A stretch of DNA of 64,000 nt from an uncultured Eubacteriales bacterium (GCA_902783575.1 CACZRP010000090.1:48552-112551), one strand, 5' to 3'. Shown: positions 51,023 through 60,157, numbered from the stretch's first letter. Made by a program: numbers and translations. The notes: generated from the sequence alone by a model not told the origin.

Positions 51023-52509
51023 CAGAGGTGTTTCCTCCTAGCCCAGATCACGATACCCGTCACAATGATGGCTGCGGGCATCAGGATGACGAACAGCAGA
51101 CCATACAGCAGGAAGTCAGCCTGGGTGGTGGTGATGTTCTCGGCCTCGATGCTCTTGCCGGAGATGTACAGGGAATCCGAGGTATCCTGCATGTAGTCGA
51201 AGATCACGGTCAGCAGACGGTAGTTGCCGCCCCGTACCAGGGTACCGGTGCCGGAGGTGGGATCGATAAAGTCGGAGTTGCCCACCACCACCAGACGGGT
51301 GTTGCCCAGGGTTCCATCGGCTTTGGAGACCTGCTCCTCCGCCAGCACGCCCAGGTTGAAGGGTCCCTTGTAGTCGCCCTCCTCGAAGACGGTGGCGTTG
51401 TTGTCGCCGCCCTTCATGATGGCGCCATCCGATGTGGTGGCAAAGGCTGTGGTCTTGATACGGCTGGAAATGGTATCGCTGATGGTGACCGCCGCCGGCA
51501 GAGGCATCAACACGTAGCTGTTGGTATCGCCGGCCATGTATTTGGTGATTTCGCTCTCGGTGGAGAGAATGGGGTTAATGACGATGGGCAGCTGATAGTA
51601 GCGGCTGGTGTTGGTTTCCAGCATGGTGCCGGTGAGATATCCCAGACCGTATCTTCCCAGCAGCTTCTGGAAGTTGGGAAGCTCGGGGGTATCGTAGGAA
51701 GCCAGGAACAGCAGCTTGCCGCCATCCTCCATAAAGTGCAGGAGGGTCTCATATTCGGTATTGTTCAGATCCTGATAGGGGGCGTTCACCAGGATGACGG
51801 TGTAGGCGTCGCCGGGGATTTCGGTTATGTTTTCCGTAACCAGGTTCAGGGTCTTGACTTCATAGTTGGTGTAGCTGAAATAGTCCAGGAATTCCTCTCT
51901 CAGAGGGGTCTCGCTGTGGCCCTCCAGCTGATACATGACGGGGGTCTGGCTCAGGCAGACATACTGAATGGCGGAGGTGACCGCCTCCTCAGCGGTGAAG
52001 CCCGTGACCTGACGGGTCATGTTGGTGTAGTCGCCCGTGTCCACGAACATGTTGGAGACGGGAATGGTCCGGAACTTGCCGGTGCCTTCGTTGACAACGA
52101 TCAGGCTTCCGTTGTCCAGGGCCGTAGAATCATCCAGCAGGAACTGGTTCACAAAGGCCGGATCGTTCAGGGGGTCAATCTTCTTAAAGGTGACCTTGTC
52201 GGAAAGGTCCGCATAGGCCTCCATCAGCTTGATGACCATCACGTTGGTGCTGTTGCCCTCGGAGCCCTGATTGTAAAGGCCGTAGATGGTAACATCATCC
52301 TCCAGCTTTTCCAGGGTCTGCATGGTCTGGTCGCCGGGGGTGTACAGGTCGTTGCTGGTCATATCCACCCGCCAGCCCAGCTGGGAGAACAGGACATTCA
52401 CCAGGATGAGCGCCACCAGAAGGATCATGGTGGTGACAGTCATATAACCGCCGTAGCGGAGGTTTTTCTTACGCTGACTGGAGCTCTTGAAACTGAATTT
52501 ATTCATCAT
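51022..52509 (-). CDS. GldG-like ABC transporter auxiliary protein
   Basis: 495 residues. An N-terminal TM helix (MTVTTMILLVALILVNVLFSQL) and a C-terminal one (FLLYGLLFVILMPAAIIVTGIVIW) bracket a large extracellular domain with the GldG pattern: RVDMTSNDLYTPGDQTMQTLEKLEDDVTIYG split around the LY-S/T signature, then MYQLEGHSETPLREEF, VILVNAPYQDLN and LVVVGNSDFID. In gliding bacteroidetes GldG works with GldA/F; in Firmicutes the same trio is an exporter of unknown substrate. Ten nt separate it from the permease gene. Confidence 0.9.
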   Translation of the reverse strand: MMNKFSFKSSSQRKKNLRYGGYMTVTTMILLVALILVNVLFSQLGWRVDMTSNDLYTPGDQTMQTLEKLEDDVTIYGLYNQGSEGNSTNVMVIKLMEAYADLSDKVTFKKIDPLNDPAFVNQFLLDDSTALDNGSLIVVNEGTGKFRTIPVSNMFVDTGDYTNMTRQVTGFTAEEAVTSAIQYVCLSQTPVMYQLEGHSETPLREEFLDYFSYTNYEVKTLNLVTENITEIPGDAYTVILVNAPYQDLNNTEYETLLHFMEDGGKLLFLASYDTPELPNFQKLLGRYGLGYLTGTMLETNTSRYYQLPIVINPILSTESEITKYMAGDTNSYVLMPLPAAVTISDTISSRIKTTAFATTSDGAIMKGGDNNATVFEEGDYKGPFNLGVLAEEQVSKADGTLGNTRLVVVGNSDFIDPTSGTGTLVRGGNYRLLTVIFDYMQDTSDSLYISGKSIEAENITTTQADFLLYGLLFVILMPAAIIVTGIVIWARRKHL

Positions 52510-52519
52510 TCCGCCCTCC

Positions 52520-53389
52520 TTAGCTCCAGCGTCTCTTCTCGACTACCTGATAGGTCATAAACAGAAAGAACACAATGACCGACAGGAAGAAGATGACGTG
52601 GGACAGTTCGAAGACACCGGTGAAGATGTCCGCGAAGCGCTCAAACACGGAGAATTCCTGCATGATTTTGATCAGCAGTCCGTCGAAGGCCGTAGGCACG
52701 ATGAAGAAAGTCACCAGCAGGGCCAGCAGCGCCGCCACGCCCACAATACCGGTGATGATCACCTCATGGATGGCCCGGTAAATGAGAAACAGGATAATGG
52801 CCAGGGCCACGATCAGGGCTCCCAGAGAGAAGTAGCGTGAGCTGGGGAACACGTTGTACAGGCCGTTGGTGAGGTTCATGAGCATGAATACCACGATGGT
52901 GATTACCGCGGCGATGAGCTGATTCTCCGTCAGGGAGGAAATGAACATACCGATGGCAATAAAGGAGGTTCCCAGCAGGAAGAAGGCCAGATAGCCGCCC
53001 AGGGTAAAGGCGGTATTCAGGGTGCCCTTAAAGTGCAGGATAGTCACCAGGGGCTGCAGCAGGGTCAGGGCAATAACGATCAGGAAAATGACTTCCGCCG
53101 CCAGGAACTTGCCCAGCACAATGCCCGAGGTTTTGATGGGGCTGGTGAGGAGGATCTGATCGGTCTTGGTTTTCATCTCCTCCGACATGATTCTCATGGT
53201 GAGGATGGGGAAAATAAACATGATCAGGCCCACGCAGGCATCCAGCACATAGTAGTAATCCGAGTACTGGTAGTACATGGAATAAACGATATAGTAAAAG
53301 CTGATGACCAGGAACATCATTCCGATGAACACATAACCGATGGGGTTGCGGAAATAGCCTCGCAGCTCTTTTAAGAATACGGCTTTCAT
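52520..53389 (-). CDS. ABC transporter permease, GldF-like
   Basis: 289 residues with six predicted TM helices, starting FLKELRGYFRNPIGYVFIGMMFLV, the usual opening of ABC-2 type permeases. YYVLDACVGLIMFIFPILTMRIMSEEMKTKTDQILLTSPI (shown only in part as a family hallmark: MRIMSEE and TDQILLTSP) identifies the NosY/GldF type. It overlaps the ATPase gene by four nt and forms the membrane channel of the exporter. Confidence 0.9.
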   Translation of the reverse strand: MKAVFLKELRGYFRNPIGYVFIGMMFLVISFYYIVYSMYYQYSDYYYVLDACVGLIMFIFPILTMRIMSEEMKTKTDQILLTSPIKTSGIVLGKFLAAEVIFLIVIALTLLQPLVTILHFKGTLNTAFTLGGYLAFFLLGTSFIAIGMFISSLTENQLIAAVITIVVFMLMNLTNGLYNVFPSSRYFSLGALIVALAIILFLIYRAIHEVIITGIVGVAALLALLVTFFIVPTAFDGLLIKIMQEFSVFERFADIFTGVFELSHVIFFLSVIVFFLFMTYQVVEKRRWS

Positions 53390-54336
53390 CTGCGTCTTGC
53401 CTCTCTTTCTCCGGTGACCTGCAGGAAGATGTCTTCCAGATTGATCTCATCGGTACGCATCATATAGATGGGGTAATTATTCTCCGCGCAGAAGGTGAAG
53501 ACGGCGCCTCTTACATCGGTCTCGTCGTCGGTTTCCACACGGATATCCACGGTACCCTCTTCCCGGATTCTCAGGATTTCGGCCTCCACCACGCCATCCA
53601 GATCCTGGATGCCGCGCAGGATGTCGTTCTTCGGTCCCTTGATGCGAAGCTCCAGCTTGTTGATCTGAAGAATGTTGCGGGACAGGGCCTCCGGCGTGTC
53701 GATGGCCACAATACGGCCATGGTTAATGATGACCAGCTTGTCGCAGACAGCCTGGACCTCCTGAAGAATATGGGAGCTTAAAAGAATGGTATGCTTTTTG
53801 CTGAGGTTTTTGATCAGATCTCTGACCTCGATAATCTGCTTCGGGTCAAGACCTACCGTCGGCTCATCCAGAATCAGAACTTCCGGATTGCCCACCAGGG
53901 CCTGAGCCAGACCGACTCTCTGACGGTAACCCTTGGACAGGTTGCGGATCAGTCGTTTTCTGACATCGGCGATTCTCGCCAGCTTGCAGACCTGCTCAAT
54001 GGTCTCGGGCTTGTTGGCCGCGGGAACCGACTTCAGGTCGCAGGCAAAATCCAGATATTCCTGGACGGTCATATCCACGTACAGAGGCGGGATTTCCGGC
54101 AGATAGCCGATTTTGCTTTTCGCTTCGATGGGATTTTCCAGTACGTCCACACCGCCGACTTTGACTTCGCCTTCGGTGGAGCTTAAATATCCGGTGATGA
54201 TATTCATCGTAGTGGATTTACCGGCTCCGTTGGGGCCCAGGAAACCTACGATTTCACCATCTTCCACAGTAAAGGAAATATCATCCAGAGCCAGATGATC
54301 CCCATACCGCTTGGTCAGATGTTTCACTTCGATCAA
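53386..54336 (-). CDS. ABC transporter ATP-binding protein, GldA-like
   Basis: 316 residues from a TTG start at 54334-54336 with GAGGAGG nine nt upstream. This gives the usual (M)IEVKHLTKRYG opening; the longer frame lacks a ribosome-binding site. Walker A is GPNGAGKST, the signature NLSKGYRQRVGLAQAL, Walker B VLILDEPTVGLD, and the switch His is in SSHILQEV. The C-terminal 90 residues are the small regulatory domain of ABC-2 ATPases. It powers the GldF/G exporter and is the first gene of the operon, behind an unusual promoter. Confidence 0.93.
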   Translation of the reverse strand: MIEVKHLTKRYGDHLALDDISFTVEDGEIVGFLGPNGAGKSTTMNIITGYLSSTEGEVKVGGVDVLENPIEAKSKIGYLPEIPPLYVDMTVQEYLDFACDLKSVPAANKPETIEQVCKLARIADVRKRLIRNLSKGYRQRVGLAQALVGNPEVLILDEPTVGLDPKQIIEVRDLIKNLSKKHTILLSSHILQEVQAVCDKLVIINHGRIVAIDTPEALSRNILQINKLELRIKGPKNDILRGIQDLDGVVEAEILRIREEGTVDIRVETDDETDVRGAVFTFCAENNYPIYMMRTDEINLEDIFLQVTGEREARRR

Positions 54337-54372
54337 GGTAAAAAACCTCCTCAGATTATGAAATACTTCCAC

Positions 54373-54426
54373 AGTATAGCCCACATAGTGGGCATGCGTA
54401 TGAACAAATTATGAACGATTTATGAA
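54373..54426 (-). promoter_or_regulatory. Exporter promoter with three 11-bp-phased repeats and a palindrome
   Basis: A good -10 (TATACT, 54373-54378) has no recognisable -35 at the proper distance. Instead TATGAA (TTCATA on the minus strand) occurs at 54399, 54410 and 54421, exactly 11 bp apart, beginning where the -35 should be. A perfect palindrome GCCCAC-ATA-GTGGGC fills 54379-54393 between the two elements. This pattern fits activation by an OmpR/PhoB-type response regulator, with a possible second operator in the spacer. Confidence 0.6.
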
Positions 54427-54450
54427 TGACGCAACATAAGTGTAACTTTT

Positions 54451-56376
54451 CTACCGGGCCTGCTGAATGGTCCGCCCCACAATCTGATGGAGCCGATACA
54501 CATCCAGGGTACTGGGGTCCTCCAGCTCCAGGGCGCTGATGAGGGGCATGCATTCCTTTTCGAAAATGTCCATGGCCTCCTCGATCTCCTCGGCGGTGGT
54601 ATGGAGCATGATCCGGATATAAATCTCCGTATAAACGATCCACTGCTCCATCTTCTTCCAGTGCTTCGTCTGCAGGGTGGTAAGGCCGGATCTTTCCCGG
54701 CGGACCAGGACTTCGATATTCTTAAGAAGCTCCGAGGCTTCCTTCATATTTTCATGATACACCGGATCCTTTCGGGGAGAGCCCAGCATCACATAGTCGG
54801 GACTGAAAAGCTCGCTCATCTCATCCATCAGCGGGAAGAGCTCTTCTCCCTCCGATCCGTAGCAGTCCCGGTAAAACTCGTTGGCCAGGGCCGTGAAATC
54901 CAGCGAGGTATCCACGGAGCACCGGGCCAGGGTATAGTTGGCCAGAGCGTTGGGGAACTGGGCCCTCAGCTCCTGACAGCTGTTGTAACCATTCATGCCG
55001 AATCTCTTCTGGGACCGCATGTCCCCGGCAATGGTTTTCGCGATGCGCACGTAGGTGGGATCGCCGTAATGGGCCCGGCCCATATAATAATCGTAGTCAA
55101 AGCAGTCAAAACCCTTCGAAGCAAAGGCATGCTTCTGCCACTGGGTGAGAAACTTCAGGTTGGTTTCCACATCTCCGGGGGTCTTCTGATGGTTCAGGTC
55201 AAAGGCCGGCTCCTGGGGCAGGTTTTCCGGATCGATCTCAGAAAAGCTCCGCCGGAAGGACCGGGTGTAGGGCGCGAACATGAGCATGAACCGCTCCGGA
55301 TGCAGGATCTTTTCCTCCGCCGGCTCCCACAGCAGGTCAAAATATGCCAGCATCACCAGCCGGGTGCTGATCCGCTCTCTGGTGAGGGCCTCGTCCAGCT
55401 GATTGAGCAAAATCACATACCAGTCGGAAGGCCGCTTTTTCCGGCAGTTTTCGCACTCACAGGAATTGTTGTGATCATCCGCCAGCCAGATGTGAAGGTA
55501 ATCCACCGAAGGATTCTTCCGCAGGTAGTTCACCACCTGAGTGGTAAACCGCTGCCGGGCCAGAGGATTGGAGAGGCAGAGATTGGTGTTGGTGGGAATG
55601 CCGCCCCAGAGCTCTCTTTTGCCATTCACCATGGCCATCAGCGAGGTGGTCTCCTCATCCGCGGGCTTCTCGGCGATTTCCCAGCCGGTCTCGGCGTAGC
55701 CCAGCACCTTGGAGGTCCATCCATGGCCCACCCGGTGCTGGATCATTCCCCGCTTCTTCAGCTCCTCGTCAAAGAAAGGCATCAGCCGGACGGCGTCCTC
55801 CATGGTGAAGGGCTGGGGAGCCATGAGGGTGCTTCCCAGATGCTGATAATAGCGCTCCAGGAAGGTTTTGGGATATTCAAACTGGAAGAAAAAGCTGTTG
55901 TAACCCACCTTCGGGGACCAGTCGATGAACCGCAGAATATCGTCGATGGAATCCGCTCCCTCCAGGCACACGCCCCGGTGCCTCAGGTCCGCGGTGACGC
56001 ATTCCTCGGCGCTGAAGGCGGCGGGATCCGTCAGCAGCGGGATGGATTCATTCTCCAGTCCGGGAGCCAGAAAACGGCAGCCGATGAGGGTCAGATACCG
56101 ATAGGCTGCCAGCAGCACGGCCCGGGGATTGTTGCCCAGAATGAGGCCCTCCCCCGCTTCTCCGTCCACCCGGATAAAATACTGGTCATCCAGGGCCGTA
56201 TCCTCCACCAGAGGAAAAGCAGCAGAGATTCCTCTGCTGCCAAGGCCAAGGGTAAGATCCGGTTCCACTCCCAGGGTCAGCTCCAGTCGGGGCGCACCCA
56301 TGCGGAGAAGGTATTTGTACAGCTCCTCCGAGGCAAGCCGCACCGGAGGAAAATCCTGCGTTCGGATAATATTCAT
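54451..56376 (-). CDS. DUF4838 glycoside hydrolase-like protein
   Basis: 641 residues without signal peptide. An N-terminal alpha/beta domain of the type found before GH20/GH84 barrels (ASEELYKYLLRMGAPRLEL, GLILGNNPRAVLLAAYRYL) is followed by the DUF4838 barrel (ADLRHRGVCLEG, GYNSFFFQFEYP, HRVGHGWTSKVLGY, YLHIWLADDHNNSCECENC). The Cys pair CECENC with Asp-Asp just before it is a family hallmark. Then comes FDYDYYMGRAHYGDPTY and a helical end. Substrate unknown. It lies 10 nt after the TPR gene in the same direction. Confidence 0.82.
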   Translation of the reverse strand: MNIIRTQDFPPVRLASEELYKYLLRMGAPRLELTLGVEPDLTLGLGSRGISAAFPLVEDTALDDQYFIRVDGEAGEGLILGNNPRAVLLAAYRYLTLIGCRFLAPGLENESIPLLTDPAAFSAEECVTADLRHRGVCLEGADSIDDILRFIDWSPKVGYNSFFFQFEYPKTFLERYYQHLGSTLMAPQPFTMEDAVRLMPFFDEELKKRGMIQHRVGHGWTSKVLGYAETGWEIAEKPADEETTSLMAMVNGKRELWGGIPTNTNLCLSNPLARQRFTTQVVNYLRKNPSVDYLHIWLADDHNNSCECENCRKKRPSDWYVILLNQLDEALTRERISTRLVMLAYFDLLWEPAEEKILHPERFMLMFAPYTRSFRRSFSEIDPENLPQEPAFDLNHQKTPGDVETNLKFLTQWQKHAFASKGFDCFDYDYYMGRAHYGDPTYVRIAKTIAGDMRSQKRFGMNGYNSCQELRAQFPNALANYTLARCSVDTSLDFTALANEFYRDCYGSEGEELFPLMDEMSELFSPDYVMLGSPRKDPVYHENMKEASELLKNIEVLVRRERSGLTTLQTKHWKKMEQWIVYTEIYIRIMLHTTAEEIEEAMDIFEKECMPLISALELEDPSTLDVYRLHQIVGRTIQQAR

Positions 56377-56386
56377 GGCGTCTCCT

Positions 56387-57214
56387 TTATTTGTCCAGAT
56401 ATTCCTGATATTTGGCGTCCACCTCTTCCCGGGTCACGGTATTCATACCCGTAATCCGGGCGTTGTGGGCTGCGGTGAAATAGGCCTTGGCCTCTTCGAT
56501 GTCGCCCTCGGCCTCGTAAATCATGCCCAGATAGAACTTGCTGCTGGCCATGGTTTCCTTCATCTCCAGGGCCTTGAGGAACAGCTCCTTCGCCTCAGCC
56601 AGATTGCCCTGCTTGTACTGGATCAGGGCCAGGTTGTCGTAGGCGCCGCCGTTGGATTCATCCTGCTTCAGGGCCTCCTCGGTGGCCTTGGTGGCCTCCT
56701 CATAGCGCTCGGCTTCGATATAGAAAAAGCCCAGGGTCGTAAAGAATTCGGGAGAAAGGATATCGTACTCCTCCACCATTTTCTCCAGGGTGGTGATGGC
56801 CTTATCCAGCTCGCCGCAGTTCCAGTAGGCGATGGCCACATCCTGGCGCACGATCTTCAGCAGGGTGGGCTGAATATCCGGAGTCACCAGCACGTCCTCC
56901 AGGGCGTTTTTGGCCTCCTCATAGCGGCACTGCTGCATGAGCTGCATGCCATAGGCCACCTTGGGCGCCGCGGCCGTGGAGCCGTGTTTGTAGGCATAGT
57001 CATAAAGCTTGAAGGCCAGGTCCTTTTTACCCAGCATGCCCTGGCAGAGATAGCCCAGCCGGGCGCAGGTGTTGGGCAGGCGCCCAAGGGCCACCAGCAG
57101 CAGGTAGACCAGGGTGCCCAGGGCAATCCAGCCGAAGCCCACATGGAACACGGCCGCCCCGATCACCAGGACGATATATAAGATCAGAAAAGGATGTTTT
57201 TTGAGAAATTCCAT
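56387..57214 (-). CDS. Membrane-anchored TPR protein
   Basis: 275 residues. Two N-terminal helices (FLILYIVLVIGAAVFHVGF, IALGTLVYLLLVALG) are followed by about five TPR units (KVAYGMQLMQQCRYEEAKNAL; FTTLGFFYIEAERYEEATKA; DNLALIQYKQGNLAEAKELF; KFYLGMIYEAEGDIEEAKAY). The TPR region is probably cytoplasmic and a protein-docking surface. Its ribosome-binding site GGGAGG lies inside the 3' arm of a terminator-like hairpin, and its ATG comes directly after the seven-T run. It leads a unit with the DUF4838 gene. Confidence 0.85.
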   Translation of the reverse strand: MEFLKKHPFLILYIVLVIGAAVFHVGFGWIALGTLVYLLLVALGRLPNTCARLGYLCQGMLGKKDLAFKLYDYAYKHGSTAAAPKVAYGMQLMQQCRYEEAKNALEDVLVTPDIQPTLLKIVRQDVAIAYWNCGELDKAITTLEKMVEEYDILSPEFFTTLGFFYIEAERYEEATKATEEALKQDESNGGAYDNLALIQYKQGNLAEAKELFLKALEMKETMASSKFYLGMIYEAEGDIEEAKAYFTAAHNARITGMNTVTREEVDAKYQEYLDK

Positions 57215-57277
57215 AAAAAAAGACCTCCCGCGAGCAAAGATATCGAAATGATATCACACTCCCGGGAGGCTTTGCAA
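57215..57277 (-). promoter_or_regulatory. Terminator hairpin containing the Shine-Dalgarno, with nested promoter
   Basis: On the minus strand CCTCCCG (57263-57269) pairs with CGGGAGG (57224-57230), with an inner GATATC/GATATC stem, and seven T follow at 57215-57221. The hairpin stands 36 nt after the clostripain stop and can end that transcript. The 3' arm is also the ribosome-binding site of the TPR gene. A promoter (TTGCAA 57272-57277, TATCAT 57248-57253, 18-nt spacer) lies across the 5' arm, so RNA started there would lack that arm. Confidence 0.65.
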
Positions 57278-57305
57278 CCGTTAGTTAAAGGTTCTTGTTT
57301 CTTTC

Positions 57306-60083
57306 TTATCTGCCGACGGATTCCGTCCAGTGTTCCTGATTGTAGATGTCCGTAAACACATAGGCGATCTTCAGCTTCAGGGCGGAAAGATCCACGTTTT
57401 CGACGGTCAGCTCACCGGAGGAAGGCACCACCATGGTGTTGCCCAGGTAGTAGCTGTCCTGATAGCCGCCTTCGTAGCTGTAGTAATCGCAGACAAAGTC
57501 AATGCGGTCACCGGGCATCAGCACGGTGCTGTCGGCCTGGCTGACGCCGAAGGCGTTGGAGCTGTCCTCTGCCAGGGCCATGCCCGTGGTGGGTTTGGCC
57601 GAGGTCAGGGTCTCCTCCGCGCTGTACACGGGTCTCACGCCTGCCACATAGCCGTCCGGATGATCATTATCGAAGACAATAATCAGATCGGACAGAACAT
57701 CATTCACATAGCAGGGAACCCGGCCGGTGATGCAGTAATTGGTGCCGTCATCCACAGTGGATTCGTGATAATAGGCCACGGCCTGTCCGTTCAGGCCCAG
57801 CCAGGTCTTGTAGGAATCGCAGATCAGGGCGCCGTCGGAGGTGAACTCATAGACATTGTCCAGACCCAGGTCGATGTAGCCCTCGCCGTCATCCACGAAC
57901 ATGCCCATCTGGAGATTGTGGACCATGGACCACTGCTGGGAGGAAAGACGCAGCAGCAGATTGCCGCTCTCATCCAGGTTCCACTTCAGCAGGGAGCCGT
58001 CGAACCAGTTGTCGGAAATATAGGAAGCCGCGTAATCATCGGAAATGGAGCGGTCCTGGAAATAGCCGATATTGGAATCATCCAGGCCGTCCAGCATGCC
58101 GTAGCCGCCGCCCAGGAAGCTGCCCAGCAGGGACTCGATCATGCTGGAGGAGCCATCGGTGCCGCCGAAAAGATCATCCAGGCCGCCGTAGGAGGAGCTG
58201 CCGGGATAGGAGCCGCCGGAGTAGGAGCCTGAATAGGAATCAGAGGAGCTGTAGCTCTCGCCCAGCAGGGAGCCGAACAGGGAGCTGTAGGAGCCGGAGG
58301 TACCGCCGCTGGCCACCTGGCCGCTGGTTTCCAGCTTCGCGAACTGCTGGATGCATTTGGTATAGCTGGCATCCATGCCGATATCCTGATAGGTCTTCAC
58401 CATCCGGTCCACGTAAGAGGTCTTCTTGTAGGGGAAGTAGATGGACAGGCCGTAGGCGTTGGTCATGTTGCTGGAGGTGCGGTTGTACTTGATGGCGCTT
58501 CTGAGGACCTTGGCCAGCTCAGCGCTTTCGCTGGTGCCCAGGTTCTGGGCGAAATGAATCAGGTCAATCTGGTCGATCTTGGAGCTGGCTGCGAACTCCC
58601 GGGTGAAGGAGCGGGCGTCGGAGACCTGTTTGTAATTGCTGTCCGTCAGCAGGGAGCTGACATTTTCAGAGAAGGAAGCCAGTTTCTCCGGCACTGTGGC
58701 GGAAAGCTCCGCCAGGTCCACCAGAGAAAGGGTCGCGCTCTGTCCCCGGCATTTGGAGGCGCAGGTACTGACAAAGTCATCGATGATCTTCTTGCCCAGA
58801 TCCACGGTGCTCATGGAGGAATTGGCGGAAAGGGCGCTGACCCAGTTGGTGTAATACCAGCCAAGGCCGGGCTCCGTCTCCTCGGAGGCCACCAGATAGT
58901 CGGCATAGGAATTCAGCATCAGGGCGTTCTCCACGGTGCCCATCAGACAGGTATCGAAGCCGATGAGGTCAAACTTGGTGCCGGCGTTCTTCAGGGCGGT
59001 ATTGATGCCGGACAGAGTCATGGAGCTGATGCGGGGGTTCTTCTCATCGTAGCCGTAGCCGCTGACGGAACCGCCGCCGTGATCCCAGAAGATAAGCATC
59101 TGCCGGTTGGCCGGGAAGTTGTCGGTGCAGTAATTGATAAAGGAAGTCAGGGTGTCGGGGCTGGTCATGGCGCCGGTGCCGGCGTTGTCCACCAGACGGG
59201 TGACACCGCCGTTTTTGATCTGATAGATCTGGTTGACGTTGCTGGAAATCACGGAGTTTCTCCAGCTCTTGCAGCCGCCGGTGTAGACAATGAGGTTCAC
59301 ATTGTCCCCGATCTGGGCATTAGCCATCTCGGAAAGGTCCGCCGTGCCCATGCCGTTCTTGCTTTCCAGGTCGGTGCCGCACATGTAGACCATGATGGTC
59401 ACCTGATCCTTGCCGCCGCCCTGGATGGTGGTATATTTCGCCCGGGAGCCGGAGGCCACCTGGGTGTTCAGCTCTTCCTTGGCCGCGGAGGTATCGGTCC
59501 AGCCCGCGGAGACGGAGCCGTTGCCGCCATAGTAGCCGCTGCCGCCGCCCAGCAGCTGGTTCAGAATCTCCTGCTGGCTGGCGCTGCTCTGGGCCGCTCC
59601 CGGTGTATAGGTGTTCTCGGAAGAGGAGCTGCTCTGGGAAGAAGCGCCGGGGGTATAGGAGCCGCTGTAGCTGTCATTGGTTTCGGTGATGTCGGAAGCG
59701 GAACCGCCGCCGAACAGGGAGCGGATCACAAAATAACCCACCACCACAATGATCAGCAGGGGAATAATCCTGGTCAGGCATCCGCTGCCTCCCCGGATGG
59801 GCGCGCCTCCGCCGGAGGTGCCGCCATTAAAGCTGCCGCTGCTGAAGGTCTGATTGGAATTGTAGCCGGAACCGCTCTGGTGCCCTCCCTGCGACGGGCG
59901 GAATGTTCCACCGGATGTGCCGGTCTTCCCGGAATTTCCGAAGCGGCCGCTGTAGCCATCCTTCCGGCCCACCGGTCCGGTACCGAGGCCGCTGCCTCTT
60001 TTGAATACGCCGCCGGTGCCGTTGGATTTGCCAGAGGATGATCCGGCCGAACGGTCACGGCCTCTGGGACGCTGATTTGACAT
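57306..60083 (-). CDS. Membrane-anchored clostripain-like peptidase (family C11)
   Basis: 925 residues from ATG 60081-60083 (GGGAGG upstream). A Gly/Ser/Arg-rich cytoplasmic start of about 100 residues leads to a TM helix (LTRIIPLLIIVVVGYFVIRSL). Ser/Gly-rich spacer follows, then the C11 domain: VTIMVYMCGTDLES, MLIFWDHGGGSVSGYG (catalytic His, about 333), DLIGFDTCLMGTVENA (catalytic Cys, about 378) and LVASEETEPGLGWYY. Another Ser/Gly-rich insert (about 580-665) precedes a C-terminal beta region. C11 peptidases cleave after Arg or Lys. Unlike secreted clostripain it stays bound to the membrane, with its active part outside. Own promoter at 60127-60155. Confidence 0.93.
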   Translation of the reverse strand: MSNQRPRGRDRSAGSSSGKSNGTGGVFKRGSGLGTGPVGRKDGYSGRFGNSGKTGTSGGTFRPSQGGHQSGSGYNSNQTFSSGSFNGGTSGGGAPIRGGSGCLTRIIPLLIIVVVGYFVIRSLFGGGSASDITETNDSYSGSYTPGASSQSSSSSENTYTPGAAQSSASQQEILNQLLGGGSGYYGGNGSVSAGWTDTSAAKEELNTQVASGSRAKYTTIQGGGKDQVTIMVYMCGTDLESKNGMGTADLSEMANAQIGDNVNLIVYTGGCKSWRNSVISSNVNQIYQIKNGGVTRLVDNAGTGAMTSPDTLTSFINYCTDNFPANRQMLIFWDHGGGSVSGYGYDEKNPRISSMTLSGINTALKNAGTKFDLIGFDTCLMGTVENALMLNSYADYLVASEETEPGLGWYYTNWVSALSANSSMSTVDLGKKIIDDFVSTCASKCRGQSATLSLVDLAELSATVPEKLASFSENVSSLLTDSNYKQVSDARSFTREFAASSKIDQIDLIHFAQNLGTSESAELAKVLRSAIKYNRTSSNMTNAYGLSIYFPYKKTSYVDRMVKTYQDIGMDASYTKCIQQFAKLETSGQVASGGTSGSYSSLFGSLLGESYSSSDSYSGSYSGGSYPGSSSYGGLDDLFGGTDGSSSMIESLLGSFLGGGYGMLDGLDDSNIGYFQDRSISDDYAASYISDNWFDGSLLKWNLDESGNLLLRLSSQQWSMVHNLQMGMFVDDGEGYIDLGLDNVYEFTSDGALICDSYKTWLGLNGQAVAYYHESTVDDGTNYCITGRVPCYVNDVLSDLIIVFDNDHPDGYVAGVRPVYSAEETLTSAKPTTGMALAEDSSNAFGVSQADSTVLMPGDRIDFVCDYYSYEGGYQDSYYLGNTMVVPSSGELTVENVDLSALKLKIAYVFTDIYNQEHWTESVGR

Positions 60084-60126
60084 ATAGGAATCCTCCCTTA
60101 TGAATAAACATTCTTCATACCTGTAA

Positions 60127-60155
60127 ACTTTATCACAAATCGGGGCAATGCGCAA
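60127..60155 (-). promoter_or_regulatory. Probable promoter of the clostripain gene
   Basis: TTGCGC (60150-60155) and TAAAGT (60127-60132), 17-nt spacer, minus strand. Confidence 0.5.
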
Positions 60156-60157
60156 TA

